This document shows positions 32,783 through 41,393 of a stretch of DNA of 64,000 nt, piece after piece. Location: positions 1,054,001-1,118,000 of the forward strand of contig NC_013595.1 in assembly GCF_000024865.1 (NCBI RefSeq), given 5' to 3'. Under the pieces are notes generated by a model that was not told the origin of the DNA, made no database searches, and saw only the letters and a program-made list of their open reading frames with translations. The position numbers and the translations under genes were made by a program. The DNA is from Streptosporangium roseum DSM 43021. GTDB lineage: Bacteria; Actinomycetota; Actinomycetes; Streptosporangiales; Streptosporangiaceae. Numbering within the stretch: the first letter of the stretch is position 1; the number at the start of each line of letters is the position of its first letter.

Positions 32783-33166
32783 ATGGTGCCGTACGGCCGG
32801 CACTCCCCGGCCACGATTGCTCTCAACCTGACGACGCGCTCGTGCGTCGGGAGGTCGAAAGGGGTCCTCGCCGACGACGGAGCAGAGCCCCGCCACGGCT
32901 CGCGGCCCGCTCCGGCCGGCCCGGTGCGGCTCGCGCGATCTCGTGCGAGCCGTACCGGCATGTCGCCCCTGGGGCCGATGACGTCTGTTTGCTGATTCGT
33001 CGGCTTATGGCGTCTTAAGTCATTTGAAGAACGAATGTGCTCCTACCACGGCACACGTCTCTGACTCAAGTCGTGACCCGAGGAAATGTGGCCAACGGGG
33101 TTTCAGCCGACCGTTCCGCCGTGCGACCGTAGGAGCACGTGTAGTCAGTACGGATCTGGGGCTGCA
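32783..33166. other. Divergent intergenic region, add / STAND copy 5
   Basis: 384 bp, no convincing gene. Locally AT-rich at 32990-33050 (TTTGCTGATTCG, CTTAAGTCATTTGAAG), the likely promoter area for one or both genes. A frame extending STAND copy 5 upstream to 33086 exists but lacks conserved sequence. Confidence 0.4.
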
Positions 33167-35116
33167 ATGAGAGCGGACGTCTTCGTCGGCAGACAGACAG
33201 AGCTGGACGAGGTTTCCGCCCTGCTGTCAAAAGCCAGGCATGTCACGCTGACCGGCACCGCGGGGGTGGGGAAGACCTGCCTCGCGCTCCGCCTGGCCCG
33301 GACCCTCGAATCCGAGTTCCCCGGGGGCGTCCACGTCGTCGACCTGTCCGACGCTCCCGGAGACCTCACCTCCCTGGCCGGGATGCTCGCCGACGTGATC
33401 GGCGTCGACCGGCGGCCGGGCGTGCCCGTGCTGGAGGCCCTGGTCAACGACCTCGTCCCGCGCCGCAGCCTGATCGTCCTCGACACCTGCGACCGCGTCG
33501 TCGGTACGGCGGGCATCCTGGCCGGCCTGCTGCTGCGGTCCGTCGAGGAGCTGCGGATCCTGGTCACCAGCAGGCAGCGGCTGGGGCTGCCCGGCGAGCA
33601 CCTCTACCAGGTCGACGGCCTGCGCCCGGACGACGCCGTCGAGCTGCTCACCATTCTCGCCGACAGAAGGCTCGACGGCGTGGAGCCGGCCGAGCTCTGC
33701 GGACGGCTCGACAACCTGCCCCTGGCGATCGAGCTCGCCGCCGCCGGCCCCGATCCGGCCACCACCGACGTGTTCGCCGCCGCCGCCGACACCCGCCGGC
33801 ACAGCTCCATGCGGGCCGCCTACGGCTGGAGCCACGAGCTGTGCGGCCCGCAGGAACGCCTCCTGTGGGCCAGGGCGTCGATCTTCGACGGCACGTTCGA
33901 CCTCGAAGCCGCCAAGGACGTCTGCGCCGCCGACGGCCTCGGCGCCGACGAGGTCCTCGACACCCTGCTCGGCCTGCTGGACAAGTCCGTCCTCACCAGG
34001 GAGGAAGGGGAGTGCGGCGTCCGCTACCGCATGCCGGGCACCGTCCGCGCGTTCGGCGCCGGCTGGCTGGACCTCCTCGGGGAGACCGACGAGATGCGGC
34101 TGCGGCACCGCGACCACTTCCTCGCCCTGTCGGCCCGCGCCGAGATGGGCTGGCAGTGCCAGCAGCTGGAGTGGTACCGCAGGCTGGTCCTGGAGTGCGC
34201 CAACGTGCGCCAGGCCATCGAATACTGCTACTCCCGGCCCGACGAACGCCGCAAAGGCCTCGACCTGGTCGGCAACCTGTGGTTCCTGTGGGCCTGCTGC
34301 GGCATGCACGCCCCCGGCAACAACTTTCTCCAGCAGGGCCTGGACCTCGACCCCACCCCCAGCCCCGAGCGGATCAAGGCACTGTGGGTGCACGCCTGGG
34401 TGTCGATCCAGCGCGGCGACCTCGTACGCGCGGAGCGCGCCCTCGCCGAGTGCGTCGCCGAAGACTCCCATGGATACGCCACGGCCTACGTCAGCCAGTT
34501 CCAGGCCCACCTGGCGGTCCTCCGGGGCGACGTGGGCGAGGCCCTGCGGCTGATCAGGAACGCCCGGGTGCGGCACCGCTCGACCGGCAACGTCTTCCCC
34601 GGATTCCTGCCCACCTACACGGTCGTGGCCACCGCCATGATCCTCGCGGGCAACCACGGGCAGGCCGTGTCCGTCCTGCAGGAGGGCCGCGAGCTGTGCG
34701 ACTCCTGCGGCGACCAGTGGACCCTCATCCGCCTGGACCTCCTGCTGGCCCTGGCCGAGCACCTTCTCGGCAACAGCGCCGAGGCCGTCGTGGCCACCCA
34801 CGACTCCCTGCGCGGCGCCCGGCTGTTCGGCGACACCTTCTCCATGCTGGAGGCGCTGGAGGTGTCCGCCGTGATCGCCGAGGCCGGCGTGGACGACGCG
34901 CTCGCCGCCCTCCTGCTCGGCGCCTCCTACGCCGCCTGGACGCGCGCGGAGGTGCCGCCCAGCCGCTCGCCCATGCTCACGAGCCTGCTGCGCACCGCCA
35001 AACTGAGGCTGCGCGGGCGCATGGGCAGGGCGGAGTTCGAGCGGCTGACCGGGCTGGGAGCGTCGACCGGCCTGGAGGCCGCCGTGGAGCACGCGCTCCG
35101 GGGGACCTTCCCCTGA
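33167..35116 (+). CDS. STAND ATPase with TPR tail, fifth copy (subtype A)
   Basis: A 649-aa protein of the same family as the 22-30 kb array. MRADVFVGRQTELDEVSALL, Walker A GTAGVGKT (31-38), Walker B SLIVLDTCDRV, sensor LRILVTSRQRLGLPG, GxP NLPLAIELAA, WSHELC, LLDKSVLTREE and the TPR mark LWFLWACCGM are present. It lacks any HTH. ATG 33167 is preferred over 33086 because homology begins there. Unlike the array copies it stands alone, with its own long upstream region, and is followed by a repeat block and the aminotransferase terminator. It could act with the array or be an independent escaped copy. Confidence 0.85.
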   Translation: MRADVFVGRQTELDEVSALLSKARHVTLTGTAGVGKTCLALRLARTLESEFPGGVHVVDLSDAPGDLTSLAGMLADVIGVDRRPGVPVLEALVNDLVPRRSLIVLDTCDRVVGTAGILAGLLLRSVEELRILVTSRQRLGLPGEHLYQVDGLRPDDAVELLTILADRRLDGVEPAELCGRLDNLPLAIELAAAGPDPATTDVFAAAADTRRHSSMRAAYGWSHELCGPQERLLWARASIFDGTFDLEAAKDVCAADGLGADEVLDTLLGLLDKSVLTREEGECGVRYRMPGTVRAFGAGWLDLLGETDEMRLRHRDHFLALSARAEMGWQCQQLEWYRRLVLECANVRQAIEYCYSRPDERRKGLDLVGNLWFLWACCGMHAPGNNFLQQGLDLDPTPSPERIKALWVHAWVSIQRGDLVRAERALAECVAEDSHGYATAYVSQFQAHLAVLRGDVGEALRLIRNARVRHRSTGNVFPGFLPTYTVVATAMILAGNHGQAVSVLQEGRELCDSCGDQWTLIRLDLLLALAEHLLGNSAEAVVATHDSLRGARLFGDTFSMLEALEVSAVIAEAGVDDALAALLLGASYAAWTRAEVPPSRSPMLTSLLRTAKLRLRGRMGRAEFERLTGLGASTGLEAAVEHALRGTFP

Positions 35117-35179
35117 CCCTCACGCGGAACCGGGTCCTCTTCCGGGTCCTCGTCCGGATTCCGTACGGACGTCCGGCCC

Positions 35180-35316
35180 GCACGGAGGCCGAGGCCTTCT
35201 TCCCGTCCCCCGCACGGATGCCGGGGCCTTCTTTCCGCTCCCCGCACGGATGCCGGGGCCTTCTTCCCGCCCCCCCGCACGGAAGTCGGGGGCCTTCTTC
35301 CCGCCCCCCCGCACGG
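35180..35316. repeat. 32-34 bp tandem repeat, about 4.2 copies
   Basis: Units start GCACGG at 35180, 35212, 35244, 35277 and 35311 and contain GGCCTTCTT. They fill the gap between STAND copy 5 and the aminotransferase terminator; no gene is seen at 35117-35370. Confidence 0.85.
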
Positions 35317-35318
35317 CA

Positions 35319-35347
35319 AAGGCCCGGAGCGCGGGGCTCCGGGCCTT
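35319..35347 (-). terminator. Rho-independent-type terminator of the aminotransferase gene
   Basis: AAGGCCCGGAGC, 5-nt loop, GCTCCGGGCCTT: a perfect 12-bp stem 24 bp beyond the aminotransferase stop, followed on the minus strand by TTTG. The GGCCTT end resembles the neighbouring tandem repeats. Confidence 0.75.
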
Positions 35348-35370
35348 CTGCCGTCGACGTGCGTGCGGAG

Positions 35371-36576
35371 CTAGCGGGCGTCGCCCAGGAACTTGGCCAC
35401 CCGGCTGACGCCCTCGACGAGGTCCTCGTCGCCCAGTGCGTAGGACAGGCGGAAGTAGCCCGGGGTGCCGAAGGCCTCGCCGGGGACGAGGGCGACCTCG
35501 GCCTCCTCAAGGATGATCTCGGCCAGCTCGGCGGACGTCTGCGGGCGCTTGCCGCCGAAGTCCTTGCCCAGCAGCTCCTTGACCGACGGGTAGGCGTAGA
35601 ACGCGCCCTTCGGCTCGGGGCAGAGCACGCCCGGGATCTCGTTCAGCATGCGGACCATGGTCTGGCGCCGGCGGTCGAAGGCCTCGCGCATCATCGCCAC
35701 GGCCGCCAGGTCGCCGGTGACGGCGGCCAGGGCGGCGGCCTGGGAGACGTTGGAGACGTTGGAGGTGGCGTGCGACTGCAGGTTGGTCGCGGCCTTGACG
35801 ACGTCCTTGGGGCCGATCAGCCAGCCCACCCGCCAGCCGGTCATCGCGTAGGTCTTGGCGACGCCGTTGAGGACGACGACCTTGTCGCCCAGCTCGGGGA
35901 CGACGGTGGCGATGCTGGCGAAGGTCGCGTCGCCGTAGGTGAGGTGCTCGTAGATCTCGTCGGTGACGACCCACAGGTCGTGCCCGGCGGCCCAGCGGCC
36001 GATCGCCTCGACCTGCTCGGGGGTGTAGACCGCGCCGGTCGGGTTGGACGGGGAGACGAACAGCAGGACCTTCGTGCGCTCGGTGCGGGCGGCTTCGAGC
36101 TGCTCCACACTCGCGAGGTAGCCGGTGGTCTCGTCGGTCACGACATCGACCTGGACGCCGCCGGCCAGCTTGATGGCCTCGGGGTAGGTCGTCCAGTAGG
36201 GGGCGATGACCAGAACCTCGTCACCCGGGTCCAGCAGCGTGGCGAACGCCTCGTAGACGGCCTGCTTGCCGCCGTTGGTGACCAGGACCTGGGCGGCGTC
36301 GACCTGGTAGCCGGAGTCGCGGAGCGTCTTGTCGGCGATGGCCTGCTTCAGCTCCGGGAGGCCGCCGGCCGGCGTGTACTTGTGGAACCTGGGGTTCCGG
36401 CACGCCTCGACGGCCGCTTCGACGATGTAGTCGGGAGTCGCGAAGTCCGGCTCGCCGGCGCCGAAGCCGATGACCGGGCGGCCCGCCGCCTTCATCGCCT
36501 TGGCCTTGGCGTCCACGGCGAGCGTGGCGGACTCGGAGATCGCGGAGATGCGCGCTGAGATGCGAGGACGGGTCAT
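35371..36576 (-). CDS. PLP-dependent aminotransferase, aspartate aminotransferase class I
   Basis: A 401-aa fold-type I aminotransferase transferring amino groups between aspartate (or another amino acid) and 2-oxoglutarate. Marks: GAGEPDFATPDYIVEAA near residue 40, SPSNPTGAVY, and the PLP lysine in NGVAKTYAMTGWRVGW (about residue 240), plus LSYALGDEDLVEGV at the end. The start ATG 36576 has GGAGGT directly abutting it, too close for normal Shine-Dalgarno use, so translation may be leaderless or the start slightly different. A strong terminator follows. Placed next to tRNA-Trp and secE, the usual actinomycete context for this aminotransferase gene. Confidence 0.93.
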   Translation of the reverse strand: MTRPRISARISAISESATLAVDAKAKAMKAAGRPVIGFGAGEPDFATPDYIVEAAVEACRNPRFHKYTPAGGLPELKQAIADKTLRDSGYQVDAAQVLVTNGGKQAVYEAFATLLDPGDEVLVIAPYWTTYPEAIKLAGGVQVDVVTDETTGYLASVEQLEAARTERTKVLLFVSPSNPTGAVYTPEQVEAIGRWAAGHDLWVVTDEIYEHLTYGDATFASIATVVPELGDKVVVLNGVAKTYAMTGWRVGWLIGPKDVVKAATNLQSHATSNVSNVSQAAALAAVTGDLAAVAMMREAFDRRRQTMVRMLNEIPGVLCPEPKGAFYAYPSVKELLGKDFGGKRPQTSAELAEIILEEAEVALVPGEAFGTPGYFRLSYALGDEDLVEGVSRVAKFLGDAR

Positions 36577-36821
36577 ACCTCCATGGTTACAGACCTGTAC
36601 GGCTGTTTTCCCCGCTTATCCAGGATGTGGACGAGCCGTGGGGAAGCCGTGCAAGACGCGATGAAAGGGGTCTGCGCGGGGCCGTCTTCTGCCGGTTCGA
36701 CGTAGGGACCATTCCCACGTAGACTCCGGCATGGTCTTTCCGCCGTATGCGTGAATCGGCGGTCAAGACCGTGAGCCACGGACAAACTTCGGTCCAACCG
36801 ATGTATGGTGGTTCATGTCTT

Positions 36822-36894
36822 AGGGCACTAGCGCAATTGGTAGCGCACCGGTCTCCAAAACCGGCGGTTGGGGGTTCGAGTCCCTCGTGCCCTG
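36822..36894 (+). tRNA. tRNA-Trp (CCA)
   Basis: A 73-nt cloverleaf: acceptor AGGGCAC pairs with GTGCCCT, D-arm GCGCAATTGGTAGCGC, anticodon stem CCGGT-CTCCAAA-ACCGG with anticodon CCA at 36855-36857, and T-loop GGTTCGAGTCC. Discriminator base is G; the 3' CCA is not encoded. tRNA-Trp before secE-nusG is the standard actinobacterial order. Confidence 0.97.
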
Positions 36895-36969
36895 CGAGGA
36901 GCGGTCCGCGCATCAGGGCGTCTAGCGCGCCGCAGACATGCGTTGGATACGACGGATCAGGTGAGGACT

Positions 36970-37218
36970 GTGGCGATCGACACGCGCGGCGAAACCGCAG
37001 ACAAGCCGAGCGGTGAGAAGAAGGCGAAGCGAACTTCTCCCGCCCTCTTCTACCGGCAGGTTGTCGCTGAGCTGCGCAAGGTCATCTGGCCTACGCGCAA
37101 GGACCTTATTTCCTACACCATCATCGTCCTGGTCTTTGTTCTGATCATGGTCGGGATCGTGTCTGGGCTCGACGCGGTGTTCACCGAGGGTGTGCTGCGG
37201 ATCTTCGGCGGAGCCTGA
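36970..37218 (+). CDS. secE: Preprotein translocase subunit SecE
   Basis: An 82-aa SecE with the usual polar N-tail, amphipathic helix and single TM helix: FYRQVVAELRKVIWPTRKDL followed by TIIVLVFVLIMVGIVSGLDA. SecE clamps SecY in the plasma-membrane translocon. GTG 36970 is chosen because AGGTGAGG lies just upstream; GTG 36961 is in frame as well. Followed by nusG after 67 bp, the conserved pairing. Confidence 0.95.
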   Translation: MAIDTRGETADKPSGEKKAKRTSPALFYRQVVAELRKVIWPTRKDLISYTIIVLVFVLIMVGIVSGLDAVFTEGVLRIFGGA

Positions 37219-37285
37219 GCCGGCATCCGGCGTGTCATCCCGCGGTAAGTCCATCAGCCCATCGACGGAAAGAGAATGAGCCACC

Positions 37286-38086
37286 GTGTCCGAGTCTTCA
37301 CAGTCGGCCGGCGAGTCCCGCGAAGAGCGGGCGGGCGAGCCGGAAGAGGTCGTCGACGTTACGGAGGACTCGCTCGTCGAGTCCGACGAGTCTGACGTCG
37401 ACGCCGAAAACGAGGCCGCCGAGGCCCCGGCCGACACCGACGAGGCCGACGAGGCCCCGGCCGGCGAGGTCGACGAGGACGGTGACGTCCTTCCCGACGT
37501 CGATCCGGTCGAGGAGTTCAAGCGCCAGCTGCGGAGCCAGTTCGGCGAGTGGTACGTCATCCACTCCTACGCGGGTTACGAGAACCGCGTGAAGTCGAAC
37601 ATCGAGACCCGCACGCAGTCCCTCAACATGGAGGACTACATCTTCCAGGTCGAGGTGCCCACCCACCACGTGACCGAGGTGAAGAGCGGCAAGCGCCAGC
37701 TCGTCAAGGAGCGGGTGCTGCCCGGCTACGTGCTCGTCCGTATGGACCTCACCGACGAGTCCTGGTCCGCGGTGCGTAACACGCCCGGCGTCACCGGCTT
37801 CGTCGGTCTGTCGAACAAGCCGAGCCCGCTGAGCCTCGACGAGGTCGCCAAGCTGCTCGCGCCGGAGCCGTCCGAAGAGGTCAAGAAGTCGACCGCCAAG
37901 GCCTCCGCCGCGACCGTCGACTTCGAGATCGGCGAGTCCGTCACGGTCATGGACGGCCCGTTCGCCACGCTGCCCGCCACGGTCAGTGAGATCAGCGCCG
38001 AGTCGCAGAAGCTCAAGGTGCTGGTGTCGATCTTCGGTCGTGAGACCCCCGTTGAACTCTCGTTCAACCAGGTCTCGAAGATCTGA
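37286..38086 (+). CDS. nusG: Transcription termination/antitermination factor NusG
   Basis: A 266-aa NusG, longer than the E. coli protein because of an acidic N-terminal extension (residues 1-80, rich in Glu/Asp/Ala/Val) typical of actinobacteria. The NGN domain starts at about WYVIHSYAGYENRVKSNIET, and the KOW domain near the end contains FEIGESVTVMDGPFATLPATV. It binds the RNA polymerase clamp and couples elongation to termination or translation. GTG start at 37286. Upstream of rplK as usual. Confidence 0.96.
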   Translation: MSESSQSAGESREERAGEPEEVVDVTEDSLVESDESDVDAENEAAEAPADTDEADEAPAGEVDEDGDVLPDVDPVEEFKRQLRSQFGEWYVIHSYAGYENRVKSNIETRTQSLNMEDYIFQVEVPTHHVTEVKSGKRQLVKERVLPGYVLVRMDLTDESWSAVRNTPGVTGFVGLSNKPSPLSLDEVAKLLAPEPSEEVKKSTAKASAATVDFEIGESVTVMDGPFATLPATVSEISAESQKLKVLVSIFGRETPVELSFNQVSKI

Positions 38087-38202
38087 CCGGATCACATAAA
38101 CTAAGACGTTCGGCGGCCGTGCTTCGCGAAGCGCGGCCTGCCGACATGCTCCCCGTGTCTGCGTGGGAGCCGCATCACCCCGATTAGGACCCGGAGAGAA
38201 CC

Positions 38203-38634
38203 ATGCCTCCTAAGAAGAAGATTGCGGCACTGGTCAAGGTCCAGCTTCCCGCTGGCCAGGCCACGCCCGCTCCGCCGGTCGGTACCGCCCTCGGTCCGCA
38301 CGGCGTCAACATCATGGACTTCGTGAAGCAGTACAACGCTGCCACCGAGGCCCAGCGCGGCAACATCATCCCCGTTGAGATCACCATCTTCGAGGACCGC
38401 ACCTTCACCTTCGTCACGAAGACGCCTCCGGCGCCCGAGCTGATCAAGAAGGCCGCCGGTGTGGCGAAGGGCTCGCCCGTCCCGCAGAAGGACAAGGTCG
38501 GCAAGCTCACCAAGGAGCAGCTGCGCCAGATCGCCGAGACCAAGATGCAGGACCTCAACGCCAACGACATCGAGGCGGCCGAGAAGATCATCGCCGGCAC
38601 CGCCCGGTCGATGGGCATCACGATCGCCGACTAG
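38203..38634 (+). CDS. rplK: 50S ribosomal protein L11
   Basis: A 143-aa L11. N-terminal KKKIAALVKVQLPAGQATPAPPVGTALGPHGVNIMDF includes the proline-rich helix bound by thiostrepton-type antibiotics; the C-terminal RNA-binding domain holds AGVAKGSP and MQDLNANDIEAAEKIIAGTARSMG split over the end. It forms the GTPase-associated centre with 23S rRNA. ATG with GGAGAG upstream. The key prolines (PAGQATPAPPVG) are intact, so no thiopeptide-resistance change is seen. Confidence 0.97.
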   Translation: MPPKKKIAALVKVQLPAGQATPAPPVGTALGPHGVNIMDFVKQYNAATEAQRGNIIPVEITIFEDRTFTFVTKTPPAPELIKKAAGVAKGSPVPQKDKVGKLTKEQLRQIAETKMQDLNANDIEAAEKIIAGTARSMGITIAD

Positions 38635-38760
38635 TCGGAAAGCGGCGAGCAGGGCCCGAGGGCGGCGGCGCGGATGCCGGACATGATCCGCGTGACCGTC
38701 GAAGGTCCGACAGCGGACGCGACCGCGAGGTCCGTCACCACAACTTCGAAGTAAGTGGAG

Positions 38761-38777
38761 GGGCCAGGCGCTGGCCC
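38761..38777 (+). promoter_or_regulatory. Hairpin in the rplK-rplA spacer
   Basis: GGGCCAG-GCG-CTGGCCC, a perfect 7-bp stem with a 3-nt loop, 35 nt before the rplA start in an unusually long (178 bp) gap. It may be part of an L1-binding control site or an attenuator. Confidence 0.4.
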
Positions 38778-38812
38778 GTACCACGAACACTCGGATCCAC
38801 AGGAGTGATCAA

Positions 38813-39526
38813 GTGAAGCGCAGCAAGGCTTTCCGCAGCGCAGCGGAGAAGGTCGACAACGAGAACCTCTACAGCCCGGCCGAGGCGGCCAAGCTGGCAA
38901 AGGAGACCTCGGTCACCAAGTTCGACGCGACCGTCGAGGTCGCTCTGCGACTCGGCGTCGACCCCCGTAAGGCGGACCAGATGGTGCGTGGCACCGTCAA
39001 CCTCCCGCACGGCACCGGTAAGACCGCCCGGGTCCTGGTCTTCGCGACCGGCGACCGTGCCGAGGAGGCCCGCGCAGCGGGTGCCGACATCGTCGGTGCC
39101 GACGAACTGATCGACGAGGTCGCCAAGGGCCGCCTCGACTTCGACGCCGTCGTCGCCACCCCGGACCTCATGGGCAAGGTCGGCCGCCTGGGCCGCGTGC
39201 TCGGTCCGCGTGGTCTGATGCCGAACCCCAAGACCGGCACCGTGACCCCGGCCGTCGGCAAGGCCGTCACCGACATCAAGGGCGGCAAGATCGAGTTCCG
39301 TGTCGACCGGCACGCGAACCTGCACTTCATCATCGGCAAGGTGTCGTTCGGCGAGCGTCAGCTCATCGAGAACTACGCCGCCGCCCTCGACGAGGTGCTG
39401 CGTCTCAAGCCGTCCGCGGCCAAGGGCCGTTACGTCAAGAAGGTCGTCTTCTCCACGTCCATGGGCCCCGGCATCCCGGTCGACCCGAACGTGACGCGGG
39501 CGATGACCGCCGAACTCGACGCCTGA
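38813..39526 (+). CDS. rplA: 50S ribosomal protein L1
   Basis: A 237-aa L1, the full family length. Marks: KRSKAFRSAAEKVDNENLYSP, LPHGTGKTARVLVFATGDRAEEA split in the first half, RLGRVLGPRGLMPNPKTGTV, and the closing SFSTSMGPGIPVD-like segment (VVFSTSMGPGIPVD). L1 forms the 23S L1 stalk at the E site and in many bacteria represses its own operon. GTG 38813 has AGGAG 7 nt upstream. Ends before a strong terminator. Confidence 0.97.
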   Translation: MKRSKAFRSAAEKVDNENLYSPAEAAKLAKETSVTKFDATVEVALRLGVDPRKADQMVRGTVNLPHGTGKTARVLVFATGDRAEEARAAGADIVGADELIDEVAKGRLDFDAVVATPDLMGKVGRLGRVLGPRGLMPNPKTGTVTPAVGKAVTDIKGGKIEFRVDRHANLHFIIGKVSFGERQLIENYAAALDEVLRLKPSAAKGRYVKKVVFSTSMGPGIPVDPNVTRAMTAELDA

Positions 39527-39546
39527 TACCAGACGTCTCCGTAGGG

Positions 39547-39592
39547 AGGCCTCAACCGAATGGCCATTCGGTTGAGGCCTTTCTTCGTTCTC
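39547..39592 (+). terminator. Terminator of the nusG-rplK-rplA unit
   Basis: A perfect 34-nt palindrome (39547-39580, core CGAATGGCCATTCG) followed by TTTCTTCGTTCT. The AT-rich tail makes this a convincing intrinsic terminator. Confidence 0.9.
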
Positions 39593-39669
39593 CCGGAGGA
39601 CGCGCTCCGGCGCGCCGCCGCGTAGTGTCGTAGACAAGTTCATCGGGGGACACGAAGGGGTGAGGACGG

Positions 39670-40500
39670 ATGCGCCGATTGGCTCCCGCACTGGCATTGG
39701 GAGCGGCCGCTCTGGTCGCGGTCACGGGATGCGGTGCGCAGAGCACCGGTTCCCTCGGAAACATCAAGCTGGCCGCCGCCGAGGCGGTGCAGCAGAGTGC
39801 GCAGAGGGCCGGAGAGGTCACCTCCTACTCCGCGGACCTGGTGCTCGACGCCACAGGCGGAGACAAGGGCGCGAGCAAGGTGCAGGGCAGCCTGCTCTAC
39901 CAGAGCAAGCCCCAACTGGCCACCGACATCAAGCTGGACACGATCACCTTCGGCGGGCAGAACGTGCCGGGCGGGGCACGGGCGATCCTGACCGGCGAGA
40001 CCGTGTACGTGAAGTCGGAGCTGCTCAACAAGTTCGCCGGCGCGACCAAGCCGTGGGTCAAGGTGTCGCTCAGCGATCTCGAAACCAACGAGCAGGCCAA
40101 GGTCAGGGACTTCATGGCTCAGGTCCAGCAGTTCGACCTCGCGGGGACCGTCAAGCTGCTGACGACGTCGAAGGACGTCAAGGCGGTCGGTACCGAGACG
40201 GTCGGCGGGGTGGAGACGACCCACTACAGCGGCACCTTCCCGGTGGCCGAGGCCGCCCAGGTGATCGACCCGGCCAAGCGCGAGCAACTCCAGGAGAAGC
40301 TCTCGCGGATCAAGAACGTCAAGTTCGACCTGTGGTCCGACGCCGAGAGCCTGCCCCGCAAGGTGACGCTGAGCGGCTCCGAGCAGAACGCCACGTTCAA
40401 TCTGGCGGCGTCCTTCAAGGGCTTCAACGAGCCCGTGCAGATCGCCGCCCCGCCCGCCGACCAGGTGGGTGACCTGCCGGAGAACCACCGCGGAAACTGA
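39670..40500 (+). CDS. Lipoprotein, LppX/LprG-like (LolA-fold)
   Basis: A 276-aa exported lipoprotein. Signal peptide and lipobox: RRLAPALALGAAALVAVTGC with Cys21. The mature part is a single domain resembling mycobacterial LppX/LprAFG (SYSADLVLDATGG, ILTGETVYVKSELLNK, VGGVETTHYSGTFPV), a hydrophobic-pocket half-barrel that carries lipids. Located in the membrane or wall, anchored by the lipid. ATG 39670 follows GGGGTGAGG. Flanked by terminators on both sides, so it is its own unit, a common position between rplA and rplJ in this group. Function as a lipid carrier is inferred. Confidence 0.88.
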   Translation: MRRLAPALALGAAALVAVTGCGAQSTGSLGNIKLAAAEAVQQSAQRAGEVTSYSADLVLDATGGDKGASKVQGSLLYQSKPQLATDIKLDTITFGGQNVPGGARAILTGETVYVKSELLNKFAGATKPWVKVSLSDLETNEQAKVRDFMAQVQQFDLAGTVKLLTTSKDVKAVGTETVGGVETTHYSGTFPVAEAAQVIDPAKREQLQEKLSRIKNVKFDLWSDAESLPRKVTLSGSEQNATFNLAASFKGFNEPVQIAAPPADQVGDLPENHRGN

Positions 40501-40511
40501 TGTCCGTCAAA

Positions 40512-40551
40512 GCCCGCGCCCCCGGCCATCCGGCCGGGGGCGCGGGCTTTT
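40512..40551 (+). terminator. Terminator of the lipoprotein gene
   Basis: A perfect 16-bp stem (40512-40527 and 40532-40547) with an ATCC loop, followed by TTTTCC. Starts 12 bp after the stop codon. Confidence 0.92.
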
Positions 40552-40560
40552 CCACATGAT

Positions 40561-40589
40561 TTGGCGTGCGGCCCGATAGGGCGTAAGAT
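40561..40589 (+). promoter_or_regulatory. Promoter of the rplJ-rplL operon
   Basis: TTGGCG at 40561-40566, 17-nt spacer, TAAGAT at 40584-40589: a good principal-sigma promoter just after the upstream terminator and before the L10 leader. Confidence 0.65.
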
Positions 40590-40740
40590 ACCAACGCCGA
40601 AGACCGCCGGTCGTCGTCAGGCCTCATGGCTTGATGACCCAAGGATCCACATCAGTGGACGGCCCGCGCAGGTGTGATGTGAGTTTTCATTTGGATTGAT
40701 CTCCTTATGTGAGCCCCGTGCGCCCGCGCCGGGGCTTGTT
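40590..40740 (+). ncRNA. L10-type ribosomal protein leader
   Basis: The 195-nt untranslated leader of rplJ contains paired GC-rich segments (GACCGCCGGTCGTCGTC, GCCTCATGGCTTGATGAC) in the position where L10(L12)4 binds to repress translation. It ends with AGCCCCG (40712-40718) pairing with CGGGGCT (40730-40736) followed by TGTT, a possible attenuator. Assignment rests on position and general form. Confidence 0.6.
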
Positions 40741-40784
40741 CGCGTTTATGGGCCTTTGCCGGCGGCACATCTGGAAGGAGGCCC

Positions 40785-41309
40785 ATGGCGAAGGCGGAAA
40801 AGGCAACGGCTGTAGCCGAGCTCAAGAGCAGCTTCGACGGCTCTAGCGCTGCCGTTCTGACCGAGTACCGCGGTCTCACCGTCGCTCAGCTCAAGCAGCT
40901 GCGCGTTTCTCTCGGTGAGAATGCGAAGTTCGCCGTGGTGAAGAACACGCTGACCAAGATCGCGGCCAACGAGGCCGGGATCAGCCAGCTCGACGACCTG
41001 CTCGCGGGTCCGTCTGCGATCGCGTTCGTCAACGGCGACGTGGTCGAGGCTGCCAAGAGTCTGCGTGACTTCGCCAAGGCCAATCCCCTCCTGGTCATCA
41101 AGGGTGGTGTCGTCGACGGCAAGTCGATGACCCCGGCCGAGATCAGCAAGCTTGCCGACCTCGAGTCGCGTGAGGTTCTCCTCGCGAAGCTGGCCGGCGC
41201 TCTGAAGGCGAAGCAGGGCCACGCGGCCGCCGTCTTCAACGCGCTGCCCACCAACATGGCTCAGCTGGCCGAGGCTCTGCGCGCCAAGCGCGACGAGGCC
41301 GGCGAGTAG
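40785..41309 (+). CDS. rplJ: 50S ribosomal protein L10
   Basis: A 174-aa L10 that holds the L7/L12 stalk on 23S rRNA. Marks: KATAVAELKSSFDGSSAAVL, TEYRGLTVAQLKQLR, FAVVKNTLTKIA, and a C-terminal helix (AAAVFNALPTNMAQLAEALR) for L12 dimers. ATG 40785 has AAGGAGG 6 nt upstream. It is preceded by the L10 leader and followed by rplL after 84 bp. Confidence 0.97.
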   Translation: MAKAEKATAVAELKSSFDGSSAAVLTEYRGLTVAQLKQLRVSLGENAKFAVVKNTLTKIAANEAGISQLDDLLAGPSAIAFVNGDVVEAAKSLRDFAKANPLLVIKGGVVDGKSMTPAEISKLADLESREVLLAKLAGALKAKQGHAAAVFNALPTNMAQLAEALRAKRDEAGE

Positions 41310-41393
41310 GTCCGCGCAAGCGGTCGCAGGGGATTAGCGCATACATACCGCGGTCCCAATTCTTAATCGTTAGATCCATACGGAGGAACCACC

